The notes: generated by a model from the sequence alone, not told the origin. DNA of 64,000 nucleotides from Flavobacterium praedii (GCF_026810365.1 NZ_CP113948.1:1637001-1701000), one strand, 5' to 3'. Counted from the stretch's first letter, positions 43,496-53,222 are shown. Numbers and translations are program-made.

Positions 43496-46003
43496 ATGAT
43501 TAATGTGATAGTAGTCGGAAACGGCATGGTAGGTTATAAATTTTGCGAGAAATTCATTTCGAAATCTGGGCAAGAAAAGTATCAAATTACAGTTTTTGGT
43601 GAAGAGCCAAGACGCGCGTATGATCGCGTTCACTTGAGTGAATACTTTGCTGGCAAGACCGCCGATAATTTATCGCTATCCACCACATCATGGTATGAAG
43701 AGAACAATATCATTCTCAACACGGCTGAATTAGTTTTAAAAATTGACACTACAAACAAAATTATAAGTACGCACTTGGACAAAACGTATGCGTATGACTA
43801 CTTAGTTTTGGCTACAGGATCGGCAGCTTTTGTCCCTCCGATTAAAGGAGTCGAGAAAGAAGGTGTTTTTGTGTACCGAACCATCGAAGATCTAGATGCC
43901 ATAATGAGCTACGCAAAAAAAATACGAGCCAACGGTGCTACCGAAGCAGCCGTTCTTGGTGGCGGATTATTGGGGCTTGAAGCTGCCAAAGCCGTTCGTG
44001 ATTTAGGATTAAATCCTCACGTAGTAGAATTTGCGCCTCGCTTAATGCCTAGACAACTCGATCAAAGCGCGAGCGATATGCTGCAATCCAAAATAGAAGA
44101 ATTGAATATCGGAATCCATCTCAATAAAGCAACACAATATATAGATGGTGAAGAAAGTATAAAGGGAATGATGTTTGCCAACGATGACTTGCTGAAGGTT
44201 GATATGTTGGTTATATCGGCAGGAATTAAACCGCGTGACGAACTCGCTAGAGTTTCAGGATTAGTTGTCGGAGAGCGTGGTGGTGTTGTTGTAAACAATC
44301 AAATGCTAACATCAGACCCTTACATCTATGCCATAGGAGAAGTAGCTTTGTATACAGGAATGATTTACGGACTTGTGGCTCCTGGTTACGAAATGGCCGA
44401 TGTGGCCGCCGAACAAATCCTGAATGGGAATAAAACGATGAGAGAAACCATCGATATGTCTACTCAATTGAAATTAATTGGAGTTGAAGTGGCGAGTTTT
44501 GGTGATCCCTTTATCGAAAATGAAAATGTGACCGCCATTGTTTACGAAAACAAATTCAGCGGTATTTACAAAAGAATCAATGTCACCAAAGACGGAAAAA
44601 CATTATTGGGAGGAATACTGGTAGGCGATTCATCGGATTACAATGGACTGTTCCAAATTTATGCCAATGCGCTAGCTTTACCCGCAAATCCAGAAGACTT
44701 AATTCTAGGTTCTCGCGGTGGCGAAGGATCAACTTTGGGTAGTGCAGCCGACTTGCCTGATACTGCCGTAATCTGCTCTTGCGAAAACGTAACCAAAGGC
44801 GCTCTTTGTTGTTCGCTTATTGACGGAACAGCCAGTACTTTTGGCGATGTAGTAAAATTAACCAAAGCTACAACAGGCTGTGGCGGTTGCAAACCAATGG
44901 TTGTGGATATTGTAAAAGCCACGCAAAAATCACTCGGAAAAGAAGTAAAAGACACGATCTGCGAGCACTTTCACTACACCAGACAAGAATTATTTGATAT
45001 TGTAAAAATCAATAAATACACTAACTATTATGAAGTAATCGATCATCACGGAAATGGTGATGGTTGCGAAGTTTGTAAACCAATTGTAGCTTCTATTTTC
45101 TCCAGTATCTACAACGATACGGCCAACAAACACGTTACAACCCAAGACACCAATGACCGATTCCTAGCCAATATCCAAAGAAATGGGACGTACTCTGTAG
45201 TCCCACGAGTTGCTGGTGGCGAAATCACTGCCGAAAAATTAATCGTGATTGGCGAAGTGGCCAAACAATTTGATTTGTACACTAAAATCACTGGTGCGCA
45301 ACGTGTGGATTTATTTGGCGCTCACTTGGATGACTTACCTAAAATCTGGAAAATATTAATCGACAATGGTTTTGAAAGTGGTCACGCTTACGGAAAATCG
45401 TTAAGAGCTGTCAAAAGTTGTGTAGGTAATGCTTGGTGCCGCTACGGAATGGACGATAGCGCTGGTTTTGCAATCGAACTCGAGGATCGTTACAAAGGGA
45501 TTCGAGCGCCTCACAAAATAAAAGGCGGTGTTTCGGCCTGTATTCGTGAATGTGCAGAGGCTAGAGGAAAAGATTTTGGTTTAATCGCCGTAGAAGGTGG
45601 TTGGAATCTTTACATCTGCGGAAATGGTGGTGCCAATCCAAAACACGCTGTATTATTGGCTGAACAAATCGACAAAGCTACTGTCATTAAGTATTTAGAC
45701 CGTTTCTTGATGTACTACATCCGTACCGCAGGGCCATTGGTTCGAACAGCTACTTGGTTGGACAAACTGGAAGGCGGATTGGATTACCTAAAAGAAGTTA
45801 TCATCTTTGACCGATTGGGAATCTGCGAAACACTGGAAACCGAAATGGAATCGCTAGTTGGCACTTTTGAATGCGAATGGAAACAAGTATTGGAAAAACC
45901 AAGATTATTGAAACGTTTCAGTCACTTTGTCAATACTGACGAGAAAGATGATAACATTGCGTTTGTTCCGTTAAGAGAACAAAAAATGCCGAGACCTTGG
46001 TAA
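43496..46003 (+). CDS. nirB: Assimilatory nitrite reductase (NADH), large subunit NirB
   Basis: An 835-residue enzyme. FAD/NAD domains first (VVGNGMVGYKFCE, LGGGLLGLEAAKAV), then a BFD-type [2Fe-2S] domain from about 427 (CSCENVTKG, CGGCKP), and the sulfite/nitrite reductase ferredoxin and sirohaem domains. The [4Fe-4S]-sirohaem ligands are Cys642-x5-Cys648 (CVGNAWC) and Cys682-x3-Cys686 (CIREC). It reduces nitrite to ammonia. It is preceded by the TACGTA control region and followed 300 bases later by nirD. Confidence 0.96.
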   Translation: MINVIVVGNGMVGYKFCEKFISKSGQEKYQITVFGEEPRRAYDRVHLSEYFAGKTADNLSLSTTSWYEENNIILNTAELVLKIDTTNKIISTHLDKTYAYDYLVLATGSAAFVPPIKGVEKEGVFVYRTIEDLDAIMSYAKKIRANGATEAAVLGGGLLGLEAAKAVRDLGLNPHVVEFAPRLMPRQLDQSASDMLQSKIEELNIGIHLNKATQYIDGEESIKGMMFANDDLLKVDMLVISAGIKPRDELARVSGLVVGERGGVVVNNQMLTSDPYIYAIGEVALYTGMIYGLVAPGYEMADVAAEQILNGNKTMRETIDMSTQLKLIGVEVASFGDPFIENENVTAIVYENKFSGIYKRINVTKDGKTLLGGILVGDSSDYNGLFQIYANALALPANPEDLILGSRGGEGSTLGSAADLPDTAVICSCENVTKGALCCSLIDGTASTFGDVVKLTKATTGCGGCKPMVVDIVKATQKSLGKEVKDTICEHFHYTRQELFDIVKINKYTNYYEVIDHHGNGDGCEVCKPIVASIFSSIYNDTANKHVTTQDTNDRFLANIQRNGTYSVVPRVAGGEITAEKLIVIGEVAKQFDLYTKITGAQRVDLFGAHLDDLPKIWKILIDNGFESGHAYGKSLRAVKSCVGNAWCRYGMDDSAGFAIELEDRYKGIRAPHKIKGGVSACIRECAEARGKDFGLIAVEGGWNLYICGNGGANPKHAVLLAEQIDKATVIKYLDRFLMYYIRTAGPLVRTATWLDKLEGGLDYLKEVIIFDRLGICETLETEMESLVGTFECEWKQVLEKPRLLKRFSHFVNTDEKDDNIAFVPLREQKMPRPW

Positions 46004-46107
46004 AATAAGACCCGAGCGAAGCGAATGGTCGAAATAAATTAGCAAGAATTAAAAACCTGATTTCATTTATAAGTTTGGAGCAGAAAGATTTGGCTTTTTT
46101 GAAAATA

Positions 46108-46190
46108 TCGTCCCGCTATTCGTTGCAATCTTTTTATTTTTAAAGGAAAAATAAAAAGGATTTCCACTTTTATCGGGGCTAAGAGCTAGC
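46108..46190 (+). repeat. Covarying-hairpin repeat family F1, copy 4 (shortened)
   Basis: The 5' part is reduced to CCGCTATTCGTTGCAATC. The hairpin is CTTTTTATTTTT (46130-46141) with AAAAATAAAAAG (46147-46158), perfect 12 bp. The right flank is GGATTTCCACTTTTATC then GGGGCTAAGAGCTAG. It lies between nirB and nirD. No gene is present in 46004-46303. Confidence 0.75.
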
Positions 46191-46303
46191 ATTCTGTCTT
46201 ATCAGTCATTATCTAAAAAAGAAAAAAAATTAAATAATATTTCTAAACTTGGCTTCGCTACTCCTTATGGTGGGACTGGGTCCAGAAAACAAAACTAAAT
46301 CCC

Positions 46304-46681
46304 ATGGAAGAACTATTAAATCAATACGAAACCGTAAATGCAACCGCAGTAAAAATTTGGTTCAAAGCCGGAACCATAAAAGATTTCCCAAGTAATAGAG
46401 GCGGTTGCATCAAATACAAAAACAAGCAAATTGCAGTTTTTAACTTCGAAAGAAGAAACGAATGGTATGCTTGTCAAAATGCCTGTCCGCACAAAATGGA
46501 AATGGTTTTATCAAGAGGAATGACGGGTTCTGCAGATGGCGTTCCAAAAATCGCTTGTCCGATGCATAAAAAAACATTTTCTTTGGTTGATGGATCCAAT
46601 CTAAATGGGGAGGATTATAAAATTGCAACTTATCCCGTAAAAATTGAAGGAGATGAAGTATTCGTTGGCTTTTTAGAATAA
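46304..46681 (+). CDS. nirD: Nitrite reductase small subunit NirD (Rieske type)
   Basis: A 125-residue Rieske-fold protein. Both cluster motifs are intact: QNACPHKMEM (C-x-H) and KIACPMHKKTF (C-x2-H), so it should bind a [2Fe-2S] cluster, unlike the enterobacterial NirD that lost these residues. It supports NirB. The downstream DUF4202 gene has its own promoter box. Confidence 0.93.
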   Translation: MEELLNQYETVNATAVKIWFKAGTIKDFPSNRGGCIKYKNKQIAVFNFERRNEWYACQNACPHKMEMVLSRGMTGSADGVPKIACPMHKKTFSLVDGSNLNGEDYKIATYPVKIEGDEVFVGFLE

Positions 46682-46683
46682 TC

Positions 46684-46695
46684 TACGTATATTTG
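46684..46695 (+). promoter_or_regulatory. TACGTA motif and -7 box before DUF4202
   Basis: TACGTA (46684-46689) directly overlaps TATATTTG (46688-46695), a TAnnTTTG -7 box, 17 bases before the ATG at 46713. The lack of space for a -33 element suggests activator control. Confidence 0.6.
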
Positions 46696-46712
46696 AATAT
46701 ATACTATTCCAA

Positions 46713-47300
46713 ATGAAAACTATACCATTTTTAAACGCCAGCGCGTGGATTGATGCCGAAAATGAAGCCGATCCAAACAACGAAATATACCAAGATGTAA
46801 CCTATCCAAAGGAATTATTATATTCGGATAGAATGTACGAAAGGCTAATGACCTTTCAGCCTTCTGCTTCAGAAGCAGTTCAAATTGCAACCAAAGCGCA
46901 ACACATTTGCCGTTGGAAAATGCCAAGGGAATCCTATCCAATGGATCGTGTGGGTTATTTAAAATGGAGAGAAGATTTAAAAAAATTCCACGCCAAAACC
47001 ACAGCCGAAATCCTAACAAAAGCAGGTTATGAGCAAACCTTTATAGACCGCGTTTCCTTCTTGATTGAAAAAAAATTACTCAAAAAAGACGAAGAAACGC
47101 AACTTCTAGAAGATGTTATTTGTTTGGTATTTTTAGAGTTTTATTTTGATGCTTTTGCCTCCAAACATGATACCGAGAAAATGAAAAATATCATTCAAAA
47201 AACTTGGAATAAAATGTCAGACAAAGGGCAACAGGAAGCATTAAAAATAGACTTCTCACCAGAAAACCTTCAGTTGATAAAAGACGCATTGGGGCTTTAG
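46713..47300 (+). CDS. DUF4202 family protein linked to nitrite reduction
   Basis: A 195-residue soluble protein: LLYSDRMYERLMTFQPSAS, ATKAQHICRWKMPRESYPMD and YLKWREDLKKFHAKT with repeated His and Arg/Glu, then a helical C-terminus. I recognise the DUF4202 pattern (family proteins are common beside nitrite/sulfite reductase genes and resemble HD-like helical folds). The His-x-x-Arg-Trp-x-x-Pro-Arg motif may be an active or metal site. Function unknown; it is presumed to support nitrogen assimilation. Confidence 0.82.
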   Translation: MKTIPFLNASAWIDAENEADPNNEIYQDVTYPKELLYSDRMYERLMTFQPSASEAVQIATKAQHICRWKMPRESYPMDRVGYLKWREDLKKFHAKTTAEILTKAGYEQTFIDRVSFLIEKKLLKKDEETQLLEDVICLVFLEFYFDAFASKHDTEKMKNIIQKTWNKMSDKGQQEALKIDFSPENLQLIKDALGL

Positions 47301-47327
47301 TGTAAAAAAAAAACGCTTAATCTATAA

Positions 47328-47495
47328 GGTTCCACCATGAATTGTATGGGTAAGAAAAAAATAAAGAAAAATTTTTACCATCAAGAGATTAAGAAAAATT
47401 AAGTTTTCTAGGACTTAATGAACCTTAACGACCTAATGGTGCAAAGAAAAATTAAATTTTTAATTTTTAAGACCCAAACGATTGAATGTAGAACC
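47328..47495. mobile_element. MITE-like element F5, copy B, with target-site duplication
   Basis: 168 bp, the same length as copy A (26863-27030). Ends GGTTCCAC / GTAGAACC; inner arms as in copy A. It is flanked by a perfect 8-bp direct repeat, ATCTATAA (47320-47327 and 47496-47503), i.e. a target-site duplication. It carries no gene. The remainder of the 47301-47649 gap is AT-rich with no recognised feature. Confidence 0.85.
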
Positions 47496-47649
47496 ATCTA
47501 TAATAACATCATACACTTAAATGATCTTATATTTCTTATATGGTTAAAATTTAATGCAGTTTTTTATAAAATAAAGCAAAAAAACTAAGACAAGAATTCA
47601 AGTTAAAAAAATTTGCGCCCTTTCGCCTTTGCAGTAAAAAAAATTAGTT

Positions 47650-49458
47650 TTGAAAAAAAAATCCAAAGTATCTTTTGATAAAATTTCATTTATAAAATTA
47701 AGGCGGATGTATATATTCGCCTTAATTACTATTGCAGTGACAGTGCTTTTGAGTCAGCTCTTAATTCAATACAACCTCTACAGTCAACTGAGCGACTCGA
47801 GAATTATAAACACTTCTGGAAAACAAAGAATGCTCAGTCAAAAATTAACCAAGGAAGTTTTAATTCTGAATTTCATTACTGATTCTTTGCAAAAAAAGAA
47901 CCAAATAAATGTTATATCCAAAACCATTTCACTATGGAAATTCAATCATTATTCTCTAGTAAACGGAAATGACAGTTTGGGTTTCCCAAAAGAAAAAAAT
48001 CCGATCCTAACAAAGCATTTCGAAAATATAAAACCCAATTTCGATACGATAATTAAGGCTACCAATTCTTTTTTGGAGAACAAAAGTAAAAATCAAAACG
48101 AGCAGGAAAATCAAAAACTAGTTCAAACTATACTCGAAAATGAAACTATTTTTCTTTCGAAAATGAATCAAATTGTTAGCGAATATGACACCGAAGCACT
48201 AGAAAAAGTAACCCTACAACGCAAAACAGAATATGTCATTCTAGCTTTTACATTATTGGTATTACTGTTGGAATTTTTATTCATTTTCAAACCCACCAAT
48301 AAACGGATTGAAATACTCATTCACAACCTATTGTCTTCCGAAAGAAAAGCTTTGAAATTGGCGCAAGACACTGAAATTATTAGCGAAGCAAAAGAAAATT
48401 CGGTTAAAGAATTGAAATCCCTCAATTATGCAATGGAGAATACTCTACTCTATTGCCGAATTGCGACTGATGGAACCATCATTCACATTGGTGAAAAATT
48501 TGCTAAACTACTGCAATATAACCCGTTTCTTTCCGATAAAAAATTTGGACAAGTACTAACTCCTATCGAAAAAGAACAACTCATAATCGACAGAATCGTT
48601 CTCGAAAACCACGGTAGAGGCTGGCAGGGGGAACTAAATATTACCACCCGAAACGAACAGTCGCTTTGGTTGGATTTGTCAATGGTCCCCGTTACAATTA
48701 AAAAAGACGAATCGGAACTTTTGATTATCTGTTTTGACATCACCGAACGTAAAAAAGCAGTACAAGAAGTGGAGCGTTTGAATGCCGCCAACATCGCCAA
48801 CAAACTGAACCAACAAAAAGTAATATCGAGTAAAATTGTCGAAAACCAAGAAAACGAACAAAACCGAATTGCCCGAGAAATTCACGACGGAATAGGACAA
48901 ATGTTGACTGGATTAAAATTCAGTCTCGAAAGTATCAATCTGGATGACAAAGAAAAATCTGCTATAAAAATTGATTATTTAAAACAATTATCCCTCGACA
49001 TTATCAAGGGAGTTCGCACCGCAACTTTCAACTTAATGCCTCCAGAATTAAGCGATCACGGAATCAATTCGGCTCTTGCCAAATTAACTTCAGAACTTTC
49101 TAAACTCACCGGAAAGAACATTCTTTTTTACAACAAAACCGATTTCAACAACCGATTGGATTCGTTAATCGAAATCAACATTTATCGTCTGACACAAGAA
49201 GCCATAAACAACGCCATCAAATACGCCGATTCGACTCATATCATAGTGCAACTTTCACATAGCGCCACACTCTTGAGCATCACAGTTGACGATAACGGAA
49301 AAGGATTTGACATCAATGCCGTGGAGAAAAAGCGCAACAGCGAATCTGGAATGGGACTGCTCTTTATGAAAGAAAGAATCCAGTACATAAACGGTCGTGT
49401 ATTCTTTAATTCTATTCCAAACGAAGGAACGAGGATCACCTTTAACGTGCCTATTTAA
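47650..49458 (+). CDS. NarX-like nitrate/nitrite sensor histidine kinase
   Basis: A 602-residue membrane kinase. TM1 (about 20-40) and TM2 (about 195-215) enclose a PilJ/NarX-type sensor domain with a P-box-like NTSGKQRMLSQKLTKE. Then a PAS domain (about 265-370), HisKA_3 with phospho-acceptor His412 in AREIHDGIGQMLTG, and a HATPase with DDNGKGFD. The likely start is TTG 47650; an ATG at 47707 would remove the basic N-terminus. It presumably signals nitrate or nitrite to the adjacent regulator. Confidence 0.88.
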   Translation: MKKKSKVSFDKISFIKLRRMYIFALITIAVTVLLSQLLIQYNLYSQLSDSRIINTSGKQRMLSQKLTKEVLILNFITDSLQKKNQINVISKTISLWKFNHYSLVNGNDSLGFPKEKNPILTKHFENIKPNFDTIIKATNSFLENKSKNQNEQENQKLVQTILENETIFLSKMNQIVSEYDTEALEKVTLQRKTEYVILAFTLLVLLLEFLFIFKPTNKRIEILIHNLLSSERKALKLAQDTEIISEAKENSVKELKSLNYAMENTLLYCRIATDGTIIHIGEKFAKLLQYNPFLSDKKFGQVLTPIEKEQLIIDRIVLENHGRGWQGELNITTRNEQSLWLDLSMVPVTIKKDESELLIICFDITERKKAVQEVERLNAANIANKLNQQKVISSKIVENQENEQNRIAREIHDGIGQMLTGLKFSLESINLDDKEKSAIKIDYLKQLSLDIIKGVRTATFNLMPPELSDHGINSALAKLTSELSKLTGKNILFYNKTDFNNRLDSLIEINIYRLTQEAINNAIKYADSTHIIVQLSHSATLLSITVDDNGKGFDINAVEKKRNSESGMGLLFMKERIQYINGRVFFNSIPNEGTRITFNVPI

Positions 49459-49735
49459 AAAAAGCAATGGCAATGGCAAAGGCAATAAAAAAATAATAAA
49501 AAGGAATTTGAGTACTGCTATTTAAAATACAATTCTACAAAAGTATTACCGTAATATTCTCAACCTGAAAAAAGAAGGATATTGGTGAAAATATTTCACG
49601 CAGTGTTTCTACAATTCTATCACAATCTATATACCTCGATAATGATATTAATAAGTTCTGGAATTTTGAATTTTAACTTTGAAATTGCCATTGAATTTGA
49701 TTTTTACAATTGAAACTGGCATTGAAATTGAAAAT

Positions 49736-49797
49736 TACGTATCTTAGCATCCTAAATTAGATGAATCTACGTAAAAAGTAGAATTGAACAATACGTA
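49736..49797 (+). promoter_or_regulatory. Three TACGTA motifs before the response regulator gene
   Basis: TACGTA occurs at 49736-49741, 49768-49773 and 49792-49797, all within 66 bases of the ATG at 49802. The spacings (32 and 24 bases) place them roughly on related helix faces. They fit autoregulation by the encoded NarL-like protein. The preceding 49459-49735 has no gene or recognised element. Confidence 0.6.
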
Positions 49798-49801
49798 TAT
49801 T

Positions 49802-50461
49802 ATGAATAATACAATTCGAGTAGTTCTTGCAGATGATCATGTATTTGTGAGAGATGGTATAAAATCATTATTAGAGAATGAAGCCAACATTACTGTTGTA
49901 GGCGAAGCTACAGACGGTCTTGAGGCCTTAACTTTAATAGACAGTCTCCAACCCGATTTATTAATTCTCGATATCAGAATGCCAAATTTAACGGGAATTG
50001 AAGTGGTTGAACAACTTCGCAGCAAAAATAATTTGGTAAAAATTGTTATGCTTTCGATGCACGAATCTGAGGAATACGTATTAAAATCGATTCAAGCTGG
50101 AGCTGACGGATACTTACTTAAAGGATCCAGCAAAGAAGAATTTCTAAAAGCACTTCATACGGTTGCCAATGGAGGAAAATATTTTAGCGGAGACATTTCA
50201 TCTATATTAATTGGACAACTAACTAATCCAACATTTACTGCAGAACCGAAACACTCATTGGGCGAAGAACAATTAATTACCAAAAGAGAAAAAGAAATTC
50301 TAAAACTTTTGCTAACCGGAAAAGGAAACAAGGAAATTGCAGAAGCATTAGACATTAGCAAAAGAACTGCCGAAGTACATCGATTCAATTTGATGAAAAA
50401 ATTAAAAGTAAAAAACCTAATGGAACTTTCAAACAAAGCTACAGAGTACTCGCTTTTGTAA
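49802..50461 (+). CDS. NarL-like response regulator
   Basis: A 219-residue protein from ATG 49802 (a TTG six codons earlier overlaps a TACGTA motif and is less likely). The receiver domain has acidic Asp11/Asp12, phospho-acceptor Asp57 in LLILDIRMPNL and a Lys in YLLKGSSKEE. The C-terminal LuxR-type HTH reads LTKREKEILKLLLTGKGNKE and ISKRTAEVHRFNLMKKL. It probably binds the TACGTA elements of this locus (inference). Confidence 0.93.
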   Translation: MNNTIRVVLADDHVFVRDGIKSLLENEANITVVGEATDGLEALTLIDSLQPDLLILDIRMPNLTGIEVVEQLRSKNNLVKIVMLSMHESEEYVLKSIQAGADGYLLKGSSKEEFLKALHTVANGGKYFSGDISSILIGQLTNPTFTAEPKHSLGEEQLITKREKEILKLLLTGKGNKEIAEALDISKRTAEVHRFNLMKKLKVKNLMELSNKATEYSLL

Positions 50462-50941
50462 TGCTTTCTATCTAAAAAAAACAATTAGTTGCTCCAATAA
50501 AGGAAGGTGGCGACCATACTTTTACTTCAATTTCATTACTTTTAAAATAAAATCACCTACATTAAAAAATTCTCTTAAATAGGATAGTGCTTTACCACCA
50601 AACCAACTATCAAATCTAGTCTAATATCCCACCTTTTTATCTTTTTCAGTTTGTCAAATGCTGATTCTGAAAACCTTAGCAAATACAGGCTGTTCGTACT
50701 GAAAAACAACTCATTTGCAAACCGATATTCCTATCTCATTTTACTATTTTTTTTATCTTTTATTACATTATACATACTATTTGTTTGTTCAAAAAAATAC
50801 AAATCTATTACTAAACTTTTTGAAAGAATTTCTCTGTATTTATAATACTAGTTTCCAATAAATTACGTAAATTCGAAGGTAATATTATAAAGCATTTTTT
50901 ACATTATTTTTCAATTTAATTATTCTTAAATATATATTTTT
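50462..50941. other. Intergenic region before the cytochrome c gene
   Basis: 480 AT-rich bases. The only ORF of note (50651-50845, a 64-residue Ser/Phe-rich hydrophobic peptide starting with TTG) has no supporting features. TACGTA lies at 50864-50869, 72 bases before the cytochrome c ATG, in keeping with the other nitrate genes. Confidence 0.6.
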
Positions 50942-51355
50942 ATGAAAAACAAGGTTCAAAAACAAATCGTTACAAAATTAGCTTTCATTGCAATTGCATT
51001 CCTGTTTGCCTCTTTTGCTTCAGCACAACATAAGGCACCTTGGAATGCTCCCAAATCGGCAATTAATATGAAAAACCCATTTCCAGCAGATATCCATTCG
51101 CTTGAAAGAGGAAAACATTCCTATCAGATAGATTGTGTACGATGCCATGGAAAAGATGGTAATGGAGATGGATTAAAAGCTGAAAAAATTCAAAAAAAAG
51201 TGACCGATCTGGGTTCTGAAGCAATTCAGAAACAAACAGATGGTGAATTGTTTTGGAAAATATCTGAAGCTAGACGACCTATGCCATTAAAAGACATTAC
51301 AGATGATCAGAGATGGGACATTGTCAACTATATTCGTACTTTTAAGAAAAAGTAA
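50942..51355 (+). CDS. Periplasmic cytochrome c
   Basis: A 137-residue protein: signal peptide ending FASFASAQ, then a single class I cytochrome c with CVRCHGKDGNGDG (CxxCH haem site) and a probable Met ligand in ARRPMPLKDITD, ending WDIVNYIRTFKK. It carries one haem in the periplasm. Its location between the two-component genes and narK suggests an electron carrier made under the same conditions, although NarK and NasA-type reductase work does not obviously need it. Confidence 0.9.
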   Translation: MKNKVQKQIVTKLAFIAIAFLFASFASAQHKAPWNAPKSAINMKNPFPADIHSLERGKHSYQIDCVRCHGKDGNGDGLKAEKIQKKVTDLGSEAIQKQTDGELFWKISEARRPMPLKDITDDQRWDIVNYIRTFKKK

Positions 51356-51437
51356 TAGTATCCGACAAATAAACCAAAAGCAGGCATTTTAACCTACTAG
51401 CAAATGCCTCTAAATTTATACAACAAGTAAACTATTC

Positions 51438-51469
51438 AAAAACCTTGCTAAATAGCGAGGTTTTTTTTT
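51438..51469 (+). terminator. Intrinsic terminator after the cytochrome c gene
   Basis: AAAACCTTGC pairs with GCGAGGTTTT (one T-G pair), followed by a long T run. The gap 51470-51650 has no recognised element. Confidence 0.82.
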
Positions 51470-51650
51470 GATAATTAGCTTGCATATAAAACCTATGTCA
51501 TTATCCCAAGACTTTTTAGAGCTATGGAAAAGAATTAGTTTTATGCCTTTTTCAAAACTTAAATCAACATTTTGAAACACAATTAAATTCCACTTTTATA
51601 ATTGTAAATAGAAATTTGACTACCAAAAATACTTAGCTAAAATAATTAAA

Positions 51651-51725
51651 TACGTATTTATACTTAATTTATTTCTAAAAACTGCGTTTTCGCAGGTTTT
51701 AAATACGATATACTACTTAATTTTG
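51651..51725 (+). promoter_or_regulatory. narK control region
   Basis: TACGTATTTATACTTAATT (51651-51669) is identical to the nasA box at 53563-53581. Downstream there is a small hairpin CTGCG-TTTT-CGCAG (51682-51695) and a TAATTTTG -7 box (51718-51725), 18 bases before the ATG at 51744. Confidence 0.75.
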
Positions 51726-51743
51726 TAAAAAAAAATAAGATTT

Positions 51744-53222
51744 ATGTCAATAACAAACTCCCTTTCACAATCCCACCGTATTTTATTTTTAAATACATTA
51801 GCATTTACGGTATGCTTTGCCTGTTGGACGCTCAATGGCGTTTTGGTCACTTTCTTGGTAGATAATGGAATTTTTAAATGGGACGTTGTCCAAGTAGGAT
51901 GGCTATTAGGAATTCCAATATTAACAGGATCCATTATGCGCTTGCCAATTGGAATCCTAACCGATAAATATGGAGGTAAATACGTATTCTCATTGTTACT
52001 TCTACTCTGCTCTATTCCATTGTTCTTGTTACCCTTTGCAGATAGCTTTTTCATGTTTGCACTTCTTAGTTTTCTGTTTGGTATGGTTGGAACCAGTTTT
52101 GCTGTTGGAATAGGTTTTACCTCTATTTGGTATCCAAAAGAATGGCAAGGAAGAGCTTTGGGAATATTTGGAATGGGTAATGCTGGTGCTGCTATCACCA
52201 CGTTTTTGGCACCATCTTTATTAAATGAATTCTCTATTTCAGATCCTCAAAATGGTTGGAAATTACTACCTGTAATTTATGGAGCTGCATTAGTCGTAAT
52301 TGGTGTTATCTTTTTAATTTTCACCAAAAACAAGAAACAAGAAAACCAAACCAAGAGTGTTCCTCAAATGCTGCAATCCTTAAAAAATGCCAGAGTTTGG
52401 AGATTTGGCGCCTACTATTTCTTAGTCTTTGGTTGTTTTGTAGCTTATTCGCAATGGTTATTGCCCAACTTTATGAATGTATATCAAACTAGTTTGGTCA
52501 TGGGCGGAATGTTTGCCACTATGTTCAGTTTGCCATCAGGAGTGATTCGTGCTTTTGGCGGTTACTTATCGGATAAATTTGGGGCTCGAAAAGTGATGTA
52601 TTGGGTACTGAGTTCTTCTGTAATCCTAAGTGCTTTATTAATGGTGCCAAAAATGGACATTACAACCTCAGGTCCTGGAGTTATGGCTACCAAAAAAGGA
52701 ATCATCACTGCAGTAACAAGCACATTGGTGAAAGTGGGAGAAAAAGAATTTCCAATCCATTTGAAAACAAACAAACCGATTGAAAACACCATTTTCCCAA
52801 CACATAATTCTTGGCAACAAGTTGTAGTAAGCCAAAATCAAGAAGTAAAGAAAAAAGAATTGATTGCCAAAGGAGTTACCGCAATTCATTTTAGCGCCAA
52901 TATGTGGGTGTATTTAGTTTTGGTGATCCTTATTGGAATTTCTTGGGGAATTGGTAAAGCAGCGGTTTACAAACACATTCCAGAATATTTCCCAACCGAA
53001 GTAGGTGTTGTAGGCGGAATGGTAGGAATGATTGGCGGTCTAGGCGGTTTCTTTGGACCAATCATCTTTGGTTATTTATTAACCTGTACTGGAGTTTGGT
53101 CTAGTTCTTGGATTTTTATACTTCTTTTATCTGCTGCATGCTTGATATGGATGCACATGACCGTTACCAAAATCATGAACGAAAAACAATCTATCTTATC
53201 AAAAGAAATGGATAGAAAATAA
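51744..53222 (+). CDS. narK: Nitrate/nitrite transporter NarK family (MFS)
   Basis: A 492-residue major facilitator with 12 predicted helices. NarK signatures GMGNAGAAITTFLAPSL and GGMVGMIGGLGGFFGPI are the nitrate-signature-type Gly-rich helices 5 and 11. An extra segment of about 75 residues (about 312-385, VMATKKGIITAVTSTLVKVG onward) lies between helices 8 and 9, outside the usual length of 400-460. It imports nitrate for the assimilatory reductase encoded next. Confidence 0.94.
   Translation: MSITNSLSQSHRILFLNTLAFTVCFACWTLNGVLVTFLVDNGIFKWDVVQVGWLLGIPILTGSIMRLPIGILTDKYGGKYVFSLLLLLCSIPLFLLPFADSFFMFALLSFLFGMVGTSFAVGIGFTSIWYPKEWQGRALGIFGMGNAGAAITTFLAPSLLNEFSISDPQNGWKLLPVIYGAALVVIGVIFLIFTKNKKQENQTKSVPQMLQSLKNARVWRFGAYYFLVFGCFVAYSQWLLPNFMNVYQTSLVMGGMFATMFSLPSGVIRAFGGYLSDKFGARKVMYWVLSSSVILSALLMVPKMDITTSGPGVMATKKGIITAVTSTLVKVGEKEFPIHLKTNKPIENTIFPTHNSWQQVVVSQNQEVKKKELIAKGVTAIHFSANMWVYLVLVILIGISWGIGKAAVYKHIPEYFPTEVGVVGGMVGMIGGLGGFFGPIIFGYLLTCTGVWSSSWIFILLLSAACLIWMHMTVTKIMNEKQSILSKEMDRK

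Noticed and set aside
50651..50845. 64-residue hydrophobic ORF before cytochrome c
   Set aside because: TTG start, no promoter box at a useful distance, low-complexity composition. A small membrane peptide is possible but unsupported.
51682..51695. Riboswitch or nitrate leader RNA before narK
   Set aside because: Only a 5-bp hairpin lies here, upstream of the predicted -7 box, so it would not be in the transcript.
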